In this document: positions 1-8,795 of the stretch, piece after piece
Layout of the letters: each line of letters opens with the position of its first letter
Numbering within the stretch: position 1 is the stretch's first letter
Assembly: GCA_029781115.1 (NCBI GenBank)
Contig: JAKOXG010000011.1
Span: 1 to 64,000, forward strand
DNA: 64,000 bases
Direction: 5' to 3'
Source of the DNA: Candidatus Cloacimonadota bacterium
GTDB lineage: Bacteria > Cloacimonadota > Cloacimonadia > Cloacimonadales > Cloacimonadaceae
The notes under the pieces: generated by a model
Told to the model about the DNA's origin: nothing
The model's input: the letters and a program-made list of their open reading frames with translations, nothing else
Database searches by the model: none
Position numbers and translations under genes: made by a program

Positions 1-10
1 GTGCTGGCCG

Positions 11-60
11 GGTCGCTGTGGCAAGCGACCATACAACGGCGGTTCGGCGACCACCGACTA
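11..60. repeat. REP-like palindromes (R3/R4-related)
   Basis: Bases 11-30 form a hairpin (GGTCGCT, short loop, AAGCGACC) resembling the first hairpin of repeat R3 near 56.0 and 57.7 kb. Bases 37-60 read on the minus strand match 55767-55790 at 21 of 24 positions, and share the core GGTCGCCGAACCGCCG. No gene is supported in bases 1-156; an open frame from base 1 is the shadow of the GAPDH gene. Confidence 0.6.
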
Positions 61-100
61 TGGGTGAAGAGTAGCTTTTTACCGCTTCCATCGATGCACC

Positions 101-134
101 AAAAAAGACGGACCCCACCCTCGCAGGATCCGTC
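101..134 (-). terminator. Rho-independent terminator of the GAPDH gene
   Basis: On the minus strand, stem GACGGA/TCCGTC (129-134 and 107-112) is followed by a run of six T (complement of A101-106). It lies 22 bases past the GAPDH stop codon and would end the dikinase-GAPDH operon. Confidence 0.75.
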
Positions 135-156
135 CTTATCGGATTGTAGTTTGTTT

Positions 157-1404
157 TTAGAATTGATCGTCGATGTAGTTCACCAGTTTGGAGAGGCTAT
201 AGACGTAGGAACCCATCTCGTTGTCGTACCAGCCAAAGATTTTGGCGTGGGTGACGGGGATTTCGACGGGCTTGTCTGCCGGTAAACCTGCTGCTGCAAG
301 CTGTTTGGCGGGGACTTCCACCATGCCGGTGCGGGTTTCGGTGTTGTGGGCTTCGATGGTTGCGGAGGCCAGGGAACCGATCATGTCGACGGATACATTC
401 TGCCTTTCGCTGTAGACCAGCAGGTCTTTTTGGGGTCCCTCGGCGGCCTTTTTGTAGATGTCGTTGATCAGCTCACGTGTCACAATGGGTTCGCCTTTGT
501 CGTTGAGCTCGGTGTGGAAGGTGACATCGAGTGTGATCAGGGACACGGTGCCGGTAGGGATACGCACGCTATCTGCCATAAAGCCAATGTTTTTCACCTC
601 TGGAAGCACCAGCGCCAAGGCTTTGGTGGCTCCGGTGGTGGAGAGGATGATATTGTTGAAGAGGCTGCGTGATTTTCTCAGGTCGGATGCACCTGATTTG
701 GGCACGTTATCCAGGATGGACTGCGTGTTGGTGGCGGCGTGGATGGTGCTCATCGAGGCTGTCGTCATCTGGGCGGTGGCTTCGTTTTCCAGCAGCGGCT
801 TGATCATATGCGCCAAGCCTGTGGTGGTGCAGGATGCGGCTGAGATGATGTGATGCTTTTTGGGGTCATAATCCAGGTGGTTGATGCCATAGATCATGGT
901 CGTTGAATCTTCCGGAGTGGGTGCGCCACTCTTGATCTTGAAGGGTGCGCTGGCCACCACTTTGAGGGCGCCGGATTCCAGGTGTCCACGGATGCAGGCA
1001 TCGCCATCAGCGCTTGTGAGGGTGGGATCCAGGAATTTACCGGTGCAATCCACCACAATTTTCACGCCTTCGTTGAGCCAATTGATGTCCTTGGGGTTAC
1101 GGGCTTTACGCAAGACTTTGATGGGCATGCCGTCAATCTCGATGAGGGGGATGTCCGCATCCAAAATCTTGATTTCTGCTCTGCGTCCCACAGTTCCGTG
1201 CAAAAACTTGTGGATGTTGCCATAGTTGCTGTCGTTTTCGATGATTTGGATCAGGTCATCCAGCTTCTTTCCCACTTCGCGGCCAAAATTGAGCACGATT
1301 CCGTCAAAGTGTCTGAGGTGGATCTGGTTCCAAAGCATCAGCTTGCCGATTCTGCCTAAGCTGTTGATGCCCAGCAGTTTTTTGTTTTTGAGAGAGGTGT
1401 CCAT
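157..1404 (-). CDS. gap: Glyceraldehyde-3-phosphate dehydrogenase, long form
   Basis: This 415-residue protein is a GAPDH, the glycolytic enzyme oxidising glyceraldehyde 3-phosphate to 1,3-bisphosphoglycerate with NAD(P) in the cytoplasm. The N-terminal nucleotide-binding motif is GINSLGRIG (residues 12-20). The catalytic cysteine is C192 in SAASCTTTG, followed by STIHAATNTQ carrying the usual catalytic His, the STTGATKA loop and the substrate Arg region SVRIPTG. It is about 80 residues longer than the common ~335-residue enzyme. The usual Asp ending the second beta strand of the Rossmann fold is not visible (IVLNFGRE instead), so cofactor preference may differ. It lies 31 bases downstream of the PPDK-like gene on the same strand, probably one operon, and a terminator follows. 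Family assignment is secure; cofactor choice is inference. Confidence 0.93.
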   Translation of the reverse strand: MDTSLKNKKLLGINSLGRIGKLMLWNQIHLRHFDGIVLNFGREVGKKLDDLIQIIENDSNYGNIHKFLHGTVGRRAEIKILDADIPLIEIDGMPIKVLRKARNPKDINWLNEGVKIVVDCTGKFLDPTLTSADGDACIRGHLESGALKVVASAPFKIKSGAPTPEDSTTMIYGINHLDYDPKKHHIISAASCTTTGLAHMIKPLLENEATAQMTTASMSTIHAATNTQSILDNVPKSGASDLRKSRSLFNNIILSTTGATKALALVLPEVKNIGFMADSVRIPTGTVSLITLDVTFHTELNDKGEPIVTRELINDIYKKAAEGPQKDLLVYSERQNVSVDMIGSLASATIEAHNTETRTGMVEVPAKQLAAAGLPADKPVEIPVTHAKIFGWYDNEMGSYVYSLSKLVNYIDDQF

Positions 1405-1435
1405 TTTGTTTCTCCTTTCTTGTTTTTATTTGTGT

Positions 1436-4400
1436 TTACATAATGTCTTTAAAGCTTTTAAGAGGTTGAAATCCCAAGTAGACAGAGCCTGTGCCGGCAT
1501 CCAAAGTGATGGCATCACCGGCCTTAAGGTAAGTGCGTCCGATCCGGCAGGTGGAATTTTGCTCATTTACCAGCAGATCCCAGCAGTTCACAATGCCGGT
1601 GAGTTCCAGTCTGGTAGCCGTCACCGCTGCATGTGAGGTCACGCCGCCTCTGGAGGTGAGCAGTCCCTGACACTCAAACAGGAGCGCCATATCGTCCGGC
1701 ACGGTGTCTGGTCGCACCAAAATCAGGGGCTTACCCTGCGGGGCAAACTTGTCGATGTCTTCCTTGCTGATCACGATCAAGCCGCTGAGCGCACCTTTGC
1801 CAATGCCGATACCGCTGCCAAGACGCTCCGCATCGCCAGCTTCGACGTCCAGCACCAGATAATCCGGCACCTGGCGGATGATTTGGTTGCGCGTCTGCAG
1901 GATGTAGAGCTGGTCTTCGTTTGGGCCTTCAAAAGTGAATTCGATCTCTTGGTGCGGGTAGTTTTTGTCCATGATCAGATGCTTGGCCATGCGCAGCAGG
2001 CGGTTGTAAATGGCGGGGAAGCTCTTTTCCAGAGAGGTTTCGCCGCTGCGAACCTGATGTGAAGCCTGTTCTTCCGAGATGGGCAGCGTGTGCACCAAGC
2101 CGGCGACCACGTCTTCGCCCTGGCTGCTGAGCGTGAAATCTCCATTGAGGCAGATGCCGGGACCTTCAATCCAATCCGCATGCGTAAACACTACGCCCGA
2201 ACCGGATTGCAGTGAGATATTGCCCATCACCATCTTTTGGATGATCACCGCCGTGCCCCAATCGTCTGAGATGCTGAGTTTGCGCCTGTATATCTGCGCC
2301 CGGGGCGTATTCCAGCTATCCAAAACGTGTCCGATGGCCTGTTGCAATTGCAGAAAAAGGTCTTGCTCCAAAGTGATGTCATGCGCCGCCAAGACCACCT
2401 TGTAATCCTCACACATCGCCTGCATTACGGAGGAGGAAAAGTGCGACTTTTGGCTCACCGTGTGTTTCTTCTTGTAGTCCAGCATCACCCGGTCAAATTC
2501 ATCCCTTGCAATCCCATAGGCCATGCCCCAGCTCTGGATCAGCCTTCTGTAGCTGTCCCACGCCGTCCAGCCGAACTGCGGCTGTTGTGAGAGTTGCAGC
2601 GTCACTTCGTCATTGAGCCCGATATTGAGGAAGGTGTCCATGGCTCCGGGCAGACTCATGGGCGCACCCGAGCGAACCGACAGCAGCAGCGGCTTTTCGG
2701 CATCTCCCAGCCGGCAATTGGTGTGCCGCTCCAGCTTTGCCAGTTGCTCCTTGAAAAGCTGCTCAAATTCACTTGAAATATCGGGGTGCGTCTTGATGAT
2801 CTCGCGGTTGCGAAAGAGCTCGGTGGAGATCACAAAGCCCGGTGGGATGGGAAATTCATAGTGCCAGAGCTTTTTGAGGAAATAGGCTTTGGAACCCATC
2901 ATCACCTGGTTTTCCAAATGCGAACTTCCCGCATGCAGCCTGAAGAAGAGCCGATCCGGATCGTAGGACATCAGCTTGAGCAGTGCGCCGGGGGAAAACA
3001 TCTGCCTCATCCCGCCGAGAGTCTCCATCAGATTGGTGATAAAAACGTCCAAACCCTGCACCATAAAGGAGCCCATCAGCAGCTTGCGGTAAAAAGCCTC
3101 CGCATCCACCTCCGTATCCAGGCCGGAGCTGACCCGCCGCCTGAGCTCGGGATCGTAGTAGCGGTAGTAATATTCGTTGATGATCTCGTTGACGCTGTCT
3201 TTGAGCAGCCTCACGATGTCCATGTATTGGCTGATGGTACAATTGCTGATGCTCAGAGCTGCTTCAAACATCTTCACCGCACTGCTGAAGGCTTCATTGG
3301 TGAGCATTTCCTGCTCCAAAGCGAGGTTGTAAAGCTCCAAAATACGCACGATGCGGCGCAGGTTTTTGCGGTTGATGTAGTTGAGATTGATCTGCCGGAT
3401 ATTGTATTCAAAGAGGCGGCGCAGCACGTTTTCGATCCTGAAAACCATGCCCATGGCTTCCAGCTTCGGCTCGCGATAGACGCCATACATGGAGGGGATG
3501 CCGGCGGCGATGTGGCGCTTGTAAAAGATGTTTTCCCAACCTGAGGAGGGCACCGGATTGAGGATGATGCTATTGAGGATGCCGATGTAGCCCAAAAGCT
3601 GACGGATGGAGCTGTCGTAATCCCGCCTTATCAGGTTGGTGCGGAGGCGGTTTTGCTCCTTGGAATCAAAGAACTTGTAGCGCGCCAGAAACTTCACGAT
3701 GTCATAAGGATCCAGGCCATATTTGTCTTTGAGCAGCAGGTGGATATCCAGCAGCAACTTCAGGCGTTTGAGGTAAAAGTCCTGCTCTTTATCCTGGAAT
3801 AGACGCTCCAAACTCTGCCAGGAAAGAGCCAAAATCTCGTCCACGCTGAGCTGTGCCTCCTTCAAAAAGGCGTTGACGCAGTCCTGTTGCTGCTTGAGTG
3901 TGGGGTCGCCACTCTTTAGATAGTTCATCACATCCGCGGGCACTAAGGTTTCCAGGTGCTTCACATCGAGGTCTGTCCAGTAGCGCAAGATGCTGGCACA
4001 GAGTTGGATATGCGTGTTGTTGCTTTCGGTGTGCACCTGTTTGCGCAAGAAGTGGATCAGCCTGTCCTGCCGCTGTCCCATATCATCGATCTCGGTGCTC
4101 AGGTCTCTGATCTCGCCTTCGGCGCCGATCTCGCTGTAAAAAACGGGGAATTGACGCAGCAGGTGCCTGAGTTGGATAAAAACGCCCTTGATATCCGCAT
4201 TCAAGAGGGCGGAAACATCTTTCTGGAAGAGGTCTTCGTCCGAGATCAGGATGCCGTGTTTGCTCACGTTGATCACCAGATTGGCCAACAAATCCTGGCA
4301 CAGTGTGGGATTCAAGGCGATCAGTTCCATGTAGACGCGCAGGTGTTTGACATGCGTTTTGTCTGTGTTGACTTGCCAATCTTCGCTGATGCTCACCTCA

Positions 4401-5458
4401 CCCGGCGCTGTAAAGGGGATGAGCGTAAATCTATGGATAAAGTGTTGGATATGCGCCTTTACGCCTGCGCTGATGATGGTCTTGCCAAAGCCGCTCAGGC
4501 AATCCAACACGATGCTCATGTGGCTGTGGTGAAAGCTCTCCAAAGCCTCGCTCACCGTGTCTATCACCTCAGGGATGGCGGAAGCGGGTAGCTGTTTATA
4601 CAGGCCTGCCAGCTCGCGATTCAAGTCCCAGAGCAGGTTTTCCTGCAAATCCTGCATGCCTTCCAGCTTGAGCAGCGCAAAGATGTAGTCCAGCCTCTGC
4701 TGCGGCTCCGGGATGTGGATGATGTTTTCTCTAAAGCTTTTGGCAATATCACCGTAGCTGGGAATTTCGGCGAGGTCGGATAAGGTGAGATCTTGCTTTA
4801 ATTTCGCTATATTATCCTGCCAAAAACCGCTCTGCGGGAAGGGGGTATCGATCTCGGCGGGGAGGTGTGCACTTTGACTCTGCCAGCTCAGCAGGCTGCC
4901 CAGAAAGGTGTCACGCAGCAAGGTCAAGGCACGTGCGTGCAAATCCCCCAGATCGGGAAGCTTGAGCAAACCCTTGCGCAGCAGGCCATTGTGCCGGATG
5001 TAGAGCTGCTTCCTGTGGGCAACTTCCGCTTCCAACCAGGATAAAATCTCGCTCAACAGCTCCGCATCAGGATGTTCCAAGACGGCGATGCCGCTTAAAA
5101 ACTCCAGCACCTCGGCGCCCAATTTCAGCGCCTCATCATCTTCCTTAATGCCTTCAGATATATGCAAATAACAGGCGAAGATCGCCCGCAAAGCCCTGCC
5201 GCTATCTGCTAAGGAAATAAAAAACCACAAATCACCCAAGACGCCTTTGCGCAAAAGCTTCAAGGCCAATGAGGGGTTCATGTAGGGATGATAAACCTCG
5301 TCCAAAAGCTCGCTTAAGCGCTGGTGGATGCCAAAATGGTTTGCCGTCACACTCAATAGCCACTCTGCTTCAGAAGTGAGAACTATCTGAGCTGGCTTAG
5401 TGACTGCAAGATTGGCATTTAAGGCTTTGGAATCGAGATTGTCCACGGATTTCCTCAT
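1436..5458 (-). CDS. PPDK-like phosphotransferase without C-terminal PEP/pyruvate barrel
   Basis: This 1340-residue protein has two recognisable domains at its C-terminal end. From about residue 845 runs a PPDK-type ATP-grasp domain, with SVRSGAPMSLPGAMDT, a GSGVVFTHA segment and QGEDVVAG. At about 1230-1335 is the phosphohistidine swivel domain with GGVTSHAAV (His near residue 1275) and ITLDAGTGSVYLGF. Pyruvate, phosphate dikinase continues with a ~350-residue TIM barrel binding PEP/pyruvate; here the protein stops about 65 residues after the His. The first ~840 residues are mostly helical-looking and I recognise nothing in them. ATP-dependent autophosphorylation of the His is likely from family knowledge. 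The acceptor is unknown and might bind the N-terminal region. It is co-transcribed with GAPDH, which hints at central carbon metabolism. Rifampin phosphotransferases and glucan water dikinases are family precedents for non-pyruvate acceptors. Confidence 0.8.
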   Translation of the reverse strand: MRKSVDNLDSKALNANLAVTKPAQIVLTSEAEWLLSVTANHFGIHQRLSELLDEVYHPYMNPSLALKLLRKGVLGDLWFFISLADSGRALRAIFACYLHISEGIKEDDEALKLGAEVLEFLSGIAVLEHPDAELLSEILSWLEAEVAHRKQLYIRHNGLLRKGLLKLPDLGDLHARALTLLRDTFLGSLLSWQSQSAHLPAEIDTPFPQSGFWQDNIAKLKQDLTLSDLAEIPSYGDIAKSFRENIIHIPEPQQRLDYIFALLKLEGMQDLQENLLWDLNRELAGLYKQLPASAIPEVIDTVSEALESFHHSHMSIVLDCLSGFGKTIISAGVKAHIQHFIHRFTLIPFTAPGEVSISEDWQVNTDKTHVKHLRVYMELIALNPTLCQDLLANLVINVSKHGILISDEDLFQKDVSALLNADIKGVFIQLRHLLRQFPVFYSEIGAEGEIRDLSTEIDDMGQRQDRLIHFLRKQVHTESNNTHIQLCASILRYWTDLDVKHLETLVPADVMNYLKSGDPTLKQQQDCVNAFLKEAQLSVDEILALSWQSLERLFQDKEQDFYLKRLKLLLDIHLLLKDKYGLDPYDIVKFLARYKFFDSKEQNRLRTNLIRRDYDSSIRQLLGYIGILNSIILNPVPSSGWENIFYKRHIAAGIPSMYGVYREPKLEAMGMVFRIENVLRRLFEYNIRQINLNYINRKNLRRIVRILELYNLALEQEMLTNEAFSSAVKMFEAALSISNCTISQYMDIVRLLKDSVNEIINEYYYRYYDPELRRRVSSGLDTEVDAEAFYRKLLMGSFMVQGLDVFITNLMETLGGMRQMFSPGALLKLMSYDPDRLFFRLHAGSSHLENQVMMGSKAYFLKKLWHYEFPIPPGFVISTELFRNREIIKTHPDISSEFEQLFKEQLAKLERHTNCRLGDAEKPLLLSVRSGAPMSLPGAMDTFLNIGLNDEVTLQLSQQPQFGWTAWDSYRRLIQSWGMAYGIARDEFDRVMLDYKKKHTVSQKSHFSSSVMQAMCEDYKVVLAAHDITLEQDLFLQLQQAIGHVLDSWNTPRAQIYRRKLSISDDWGTAVIIQKMVMGNISLQSGSGVVFTHADWIEGPGICLNGDFTLSSQGEDVVAGLVHTLPISEEQASHQVRSGETSLEKSFPAIYNRLLRMAKHLIMDKNYPHQEIEFTFEGPNEDQLYILQTRNQIIRQVPDYLVLDVEAGDAERLGSGIGIGKGALSGLIVISKEDIDKFAPQGKPLILVRPDTVPDDMALLFECQGLLTSRGGVTSHAAVTATRLELTGIVNCWDLLVNEQNSTCRIGRTYLKAGDAITLDAGTGSVYLGFQPLKSFKDIM

Positions 5459-5479
5459 TGGTTTATTTGCTTTTTTGCA

Positions 5480-5508
5480 AGGTTATTTGCGATAGCCTTT
5501 TCTGTCAA
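5480..5508 (-). promoter_or_regulatory. Candidate sigma-70-type promoter for the dikinase-GAPDH operon
   Basis: On the minus strand, TTGACA (complement of 5503-5508) is separated by 17 bases from TAACCT (5480-5485), just upstream of the dikinase start at 5458. It sits in a 170-base spacer between divergent genes. The -10 match is weak, so this is a prediction only. Confidence 0.45.
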
Positions 5509-5628
5509 GCTCAAAGAAATACACAAACTTCCAAGACCTCAGAGCAGGATTTTATTCCTTTTTGCTTGACCACTTTCAGCTCTTTAAAATGATGGTCGAA
5601 AGATACATATTTTTCAAGGAGCTCATGC

Positions 5629-7680
5629 ATGCAATATACGCACGAAAATATGCAAAAGCTAAACCAAAACGCAAAGGCCGAATATGACTCTATCATCAGG
5701 CAATTGCAGGACTTTAGCTTTCCCTCCACACTTCAATACAGCGAGTTTTTCTCCTCCTGCCACTACAGCATCGTCAAGGTGGATGAGATCTACCGTTTGC
5801 ACCTGGCAGACCCGAATTTCAAACACACAGATCCGCAGCTGCTCAAACAGCTTTATGATGAATATTATCGGTGTTTAAGCCCTGATAACTATGAAAACTG
5901 CGTGGGAAATCCGGATTACAGCTGCAAAATCATGGGTAAAGACTTGGGTGCCCTCTTCGCCGCTGTTTTCATGCAGGTCAGGGCACTGCTGCCGCCCCTG
6001 TTACGTGGCAGCTATTACAATGTGGTGAGGATACTTAAGCTCTATCAACACTATCTCAAGCAAACCCAAGACTCCGCCTTGGAATATGAGGACGCTTTGG
6101 CTTACTATCGTGAGTGGATCAACCAAGATCACGAATACCACGCCTATCTGGGACTGCACCGCCAATTCAATCCCGAGGCAGACCTCTATGGCGAGATCTT
6201 AACCGGGGCAAATCTGGACAATTTGAGCCACCTTTATTCCTATGGTATCTATATAGATGACAACGATATAGCCATGGCCAAGCATATGGCTGCCTTCGAT
6301 GAACAAAAGCTGGCAGACCTGGCAAGCTTCATCGTGAAAAGCTGGATCGCCGGATTTGAACGGGCCAAGCGCGATTATACCATCAAGCGCTTCCCCAAGC
6401 TGATCTTCCCCTGCGGCATGGAGCGTTTGGCACGCCTGGTGTTTCAGGAACTCACCAAGCTGAACATGCGGCCGCTGGTTGCCGCACCCGTCAGCATGGG
6501 CATCAATCGCCAGGTGAGTTATGACCACAGATTTGATTTTGCACTCTTTTGGGATCAGCAATATGCAGACAGGCAGCTGGAATATGGCAAAAAGGCTGTG
6601 ATGCAGCTGCAGGACGAGCTCAGAGACCAGGCCGGACCGGTGGTGATCGAGCTCTTTGGCGAGGCTCCTTTTGTGCCACAAACCAAGGCTTCTGCCATCA
6701 CACTCAGCCCCGCGCAGCAAGAAATCTTCCGCAATTTCAACGCTCAAAACAGCCAGTTTATGTATCAGTATTATCGTCGGGATGAGAGCAGCTTCACCAT
6801 CATCGCCTTCCCCTCACCGCAGATTGGGGACGATTTTGAGGCCATATTCGACGACATCCTCGAGATTAACCTGCTCGATAGCGACAAATATGCACGCATC
6901 CAACAGCACATCATAGATGTCTTGGATACAGCGGATTACGTCCATGTGAAAGGCAGAGCCGGGAATGATACGGACATCAAAGTGAAGATGCACACCCTGC
7001 AAGATCCCAGCACCCAGACGCTGTTTGAAAACTGCGTGGCAGACGTCAATATCCCTGTGGGTGAAGTGTTTACCTCGCCTGTGCTGGAAGGAAGCACCGG
7101 AGTGCTGCACGTGGAAGATATCTATCTCAATTCGCTGCGCTTTTTGAACCTCAGGATCAGGTTTGAAGATGGCTGGATCGCAGACTACTCCTGCTCCAAC
7201 TTCGCAGATGAAGCTGAGGGCAAAAAATACATCCATGAAAACCTGCTCTTGCCGCATGACAGTCTGCCCATCGGTGAGTTTGCCATCGGAACCAATACTT
7301 TGGCCTACAATATCGCCCGCAAATACGATATCCAAGCCCTGCTGCCCATCCTGATCATTGAGAAAATGGGGCCGCATTTTGCCATCGGAGACACCTGCTA
7401 CAGCCACGAAGAAGAGGCCGACCACACCAGCTTTTTCAACGGCAAGGAGATGATCGCCGTGGACAATGAAAAGTCCATCCTGCGTAAAACAGACCCGCTC
7501 AATGCCTACACAAACAAGCACTTGGACATCACCCTGCCCTACGATATGCTACAAAATATCACCGCAGTCACCGCAGAAGGAAAGAGAGTGGACATCATCC
7601 GCGACGGACGCTTTGTGGTGCCGGGCACCGAGGAGCTGAACATACCTTTGGAGGAAGTTGAAACCCCCAAGCGGGACTAA
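5629..7680 (+). CDS. M29-family (aminopeptidase T-like) metallopeptidase with long N-terminal region
   Basis: The 683-residue protein carries M29 aminopeptidase hallmarks in its second half. NIPVGEVFTSP supplies a metal-ligand Glu, GEFAIGTN follows, and then IEKMGPHFAIGDTCY and SHEEEADHTSF supply further metal ligands. M29 enzymes are cytoplasmic dimeric exopeptidases, usually around 370-410 residues. The first ~230-270 residues here are additional and not recognised. The start at 5629 is preceded by AAGGAG (5616-5621) at good spacing; the ATG at 5625 is out of frame. No signal peptide is visible, so it is probably cytoplasmic and fits a peptide- and amino-acid-fermenting lifestyle. The methyltransferase gene follows after three bases. 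Confidence 0.8.
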   Translation: MQYTHENMQKLNQNAKAEYDSIIRQLQDFSFPSTLQYSEFFSSCHYSIVKVDEIYRLHLADPNFKHTDPQLLKQLYDEYYRCLSPDNYENCVGNPDYSCKIMGKDLGALFAAVFMQVRALLPPLLRGSYYNVVRILKLYQHYLKQTQDSALEYEDALAYYREWINQDHEYHAYLGLHRQFNPEADLYGEILTGANLDNLSHLYSYGIYIDDNDIAMAKHMAAFDEQKLADLASFIVKSWIAGFERAKRDYTIKRFPKLIFPCGMERLARLVFQELTKLNMRPLVAAPVSMGINRQVSYDHRFDFALFWDQQYADRQLEYGKKAVMQLQDELRDQAGPVVIELFGEAPFVPQTKASAITLSPAQQEIFRNFNAQNSQFMYQYYRRDESSFTIIAFPSPQIGDDFEAIFDDILEINLLDSDKYARIQQHIIDVLDTADYVHVKGRAGNDTDIKVKMHTLQDPSTQTLFENCVADVNIPVGEVFTSPVLEGSTGVLHVEDIYLNSLRFLNLRIRFEDGWIADYSCSNFADEAEGKKYIHENLLLPHDSLPIGEFAIGTNTLAYNIARKYDIQALLPILIIEKMGPHFAIGDTCYSHEEEADHTSFFNGKEMIAVDNEKSILRKTDPLNAYTNKHLDITLPYDMLQNITAVTAEGKRVDIIRDGRFVVPGTEELNIPLEEVETPKRD

Positions 7681-7683
7681 AAC

Positions 7684-8424
7684 ATGGATTTGCACCAGAA
7701 ACAGACCTGGGATGAGTATGATCGCGGTGACTTCCTCAGTCAAAAGCTGAGTGCCGTGCAAAAGCTCATCCCAAAAGAAGTGGAAACAATCCTGGACGCT
7801 GGGTGTGGAAACGGAGTCATCACCAATGCCCTGCAAAACGACTACGACATTGTAGGCCTGGATATCTCTGAAGCCGCTCTGCAACATGTTACCGCTCCCA
7901 AAATGCGTGGTTCCATCACGCAACTACCCTTTGATGATGAGCATTTTCATCTCTGCATGTGCCATGAAGTTTTGGAACACCTCAGCCTCCAAGACCAGGA
8001 TCAGGCAATCAAAGAGCTGAAGCGCTGCGCCTCAAAATACATCATGATCTCCGTGCCATACAAGGAAAAACTTCAGCAACACTATGCCAAATGTGCAAAC
8101 TGCGACTGTGAATTTCACGTCTATGGACACCTGCAAAGCTATGATCAAAATAAGCTCAATGCCATGCTGGGACCGGAATATCGCATGGTTGAGACTCAGA
8201 TCATGGGCCCCCAGCAAATGAGAAACCCAGCTTGGCTGACCCAAATCAAACAAAGATACTTAGGACAATGGTTCCATCCCGACTTTCACCTCACTTGCCC
8301 TCGCTGTGGTGCAGATAACTTCGTCCACAAAAGCAACTTCCTCACCAAGATCACCAATGCCCTGAGCTGGATCATCTCCAGCAGAGAATCATATTGGCTC
8401 TTGGCGCTGTATCTGAAGGGATAG
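7684..8424 (+). CDS. Class I SAM-dependent methyltransferase
   Basis: This 246-residue protein has a Rossmann-fold methyltransferase core. Motif I is ILDAGCGNG (about residues 37-45), followed by IVGLDIS, LPFDDEHFHL and CHEVLEHL. A CPRCG motif near the C-terminus, together with CANCDC in the middle, could bind zinc. The substrate cannot be told from sequence; the layout resembles methyltransferases of the Methyltransf_11 type, some acting on lipids or polysaccharides. The gene starts three bases after the M29 peptidase stop, so the two are probably co-transcribed. No strong ribosome-binding site precedes the ATG, consistent with translational coupling. Confidence 0.85.
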   Translation: MDLHQKQTWDEYDRGDFLSQKLSAVQKLIPKEVETILDAGCGNGVITNALQNDYDIVGLDISEAALQHVTAPKMRGSITQLPFDDEHFHLCMCHEVLEHLSLQDQDQAIKELKRCASKYIMISVPYKEKLQQHYAKCANCDCEFHVYGHLQSYDQNKLNAMLGPEYRMVETQIMGPQQMRNPAWLTQIKQRYLGQWFHPDFHLTCPRCGADNFVHKSNFLTKITNALSWIISSRESYWLLALYLKG

Positions 8425-8733
8425 GAGAGCGGTCTTTTCACGGGAATCGTGAATTGATGGGTTGTGGAATGGTATTTCAATTTCGGCAGAGAGGCGTCAA
8501 TATTTGACCAAATCGTATAGCTTGCAGTGTCAGGCGGTTACGGACTTTATTTTGTGGATTTTTTTCGTCAGACCGAGATCGTCAGTGTATATTATGGAGG
8601 GACGTTTTTCCAAAGGGGTGTTTTGCCAAAGGGAGCTCAGTTAAGCCCGTGAAAGCCATCTCACTTTCTCCTTGAGCGATAGTCCGGAACCGGTTTTCCA
8701 CGCCATCCAAACCGAGCGCCGGGAAAATAAGCA
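8425..8733. other. Intergenic spacer, mostly repeat R1
   Basis: No gene is supported between the methyltransferase and the serpin promoter. The middle of the spacer is R1 copy A (separate entry). A 60-residue open frame at 8462-8644 is the frame that runs through all R1 copies, not a convincing gene. Confidence 0.6.
8471..8601 (+). repeat. Dispersed repeat R1, copy A
   Basis: This copy shares with 26081-26234 (-), 38821-38973 (+) and 55838-55990 (-) the 3' core GATCGTCAGTGTATATTAT followed by GAGGG, plus an upstream GGCGGTTACG and a near-palindromic centre GTCAATATTTGAC. The 5' part (TGGTATTT onward) is more diverged than in the other copies. Distances between the conserved blocks are the same, without indels from the palindrome to the core. 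Confidence 0.8.
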
Positions 8734-8762
8734 TTGACTGATCCGTGTCTTTGATTTATACT
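8734..8762 (+). promoter_or_regulatory. Promoter of the serpin gene
   Basis: TTGACT (8734-8739), a 17-base spacer and TATACT (8757-8762) make a near-consensus sigma-70 promoter. The start would fall near 8769, giving a leader of about 27 bases before the ATG at 8796. Confidence 0.7.
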
Positions 8763-8795
8763 ATCTTAAAACAAATCATAAGGAGAAATACTTCT

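Noticed and set aside
1-285. 94-residue open frame on the plus strand at the window start
   Set aside because: It overlaps the GAPDH 3' end and its terminator, and has no family resemblance.
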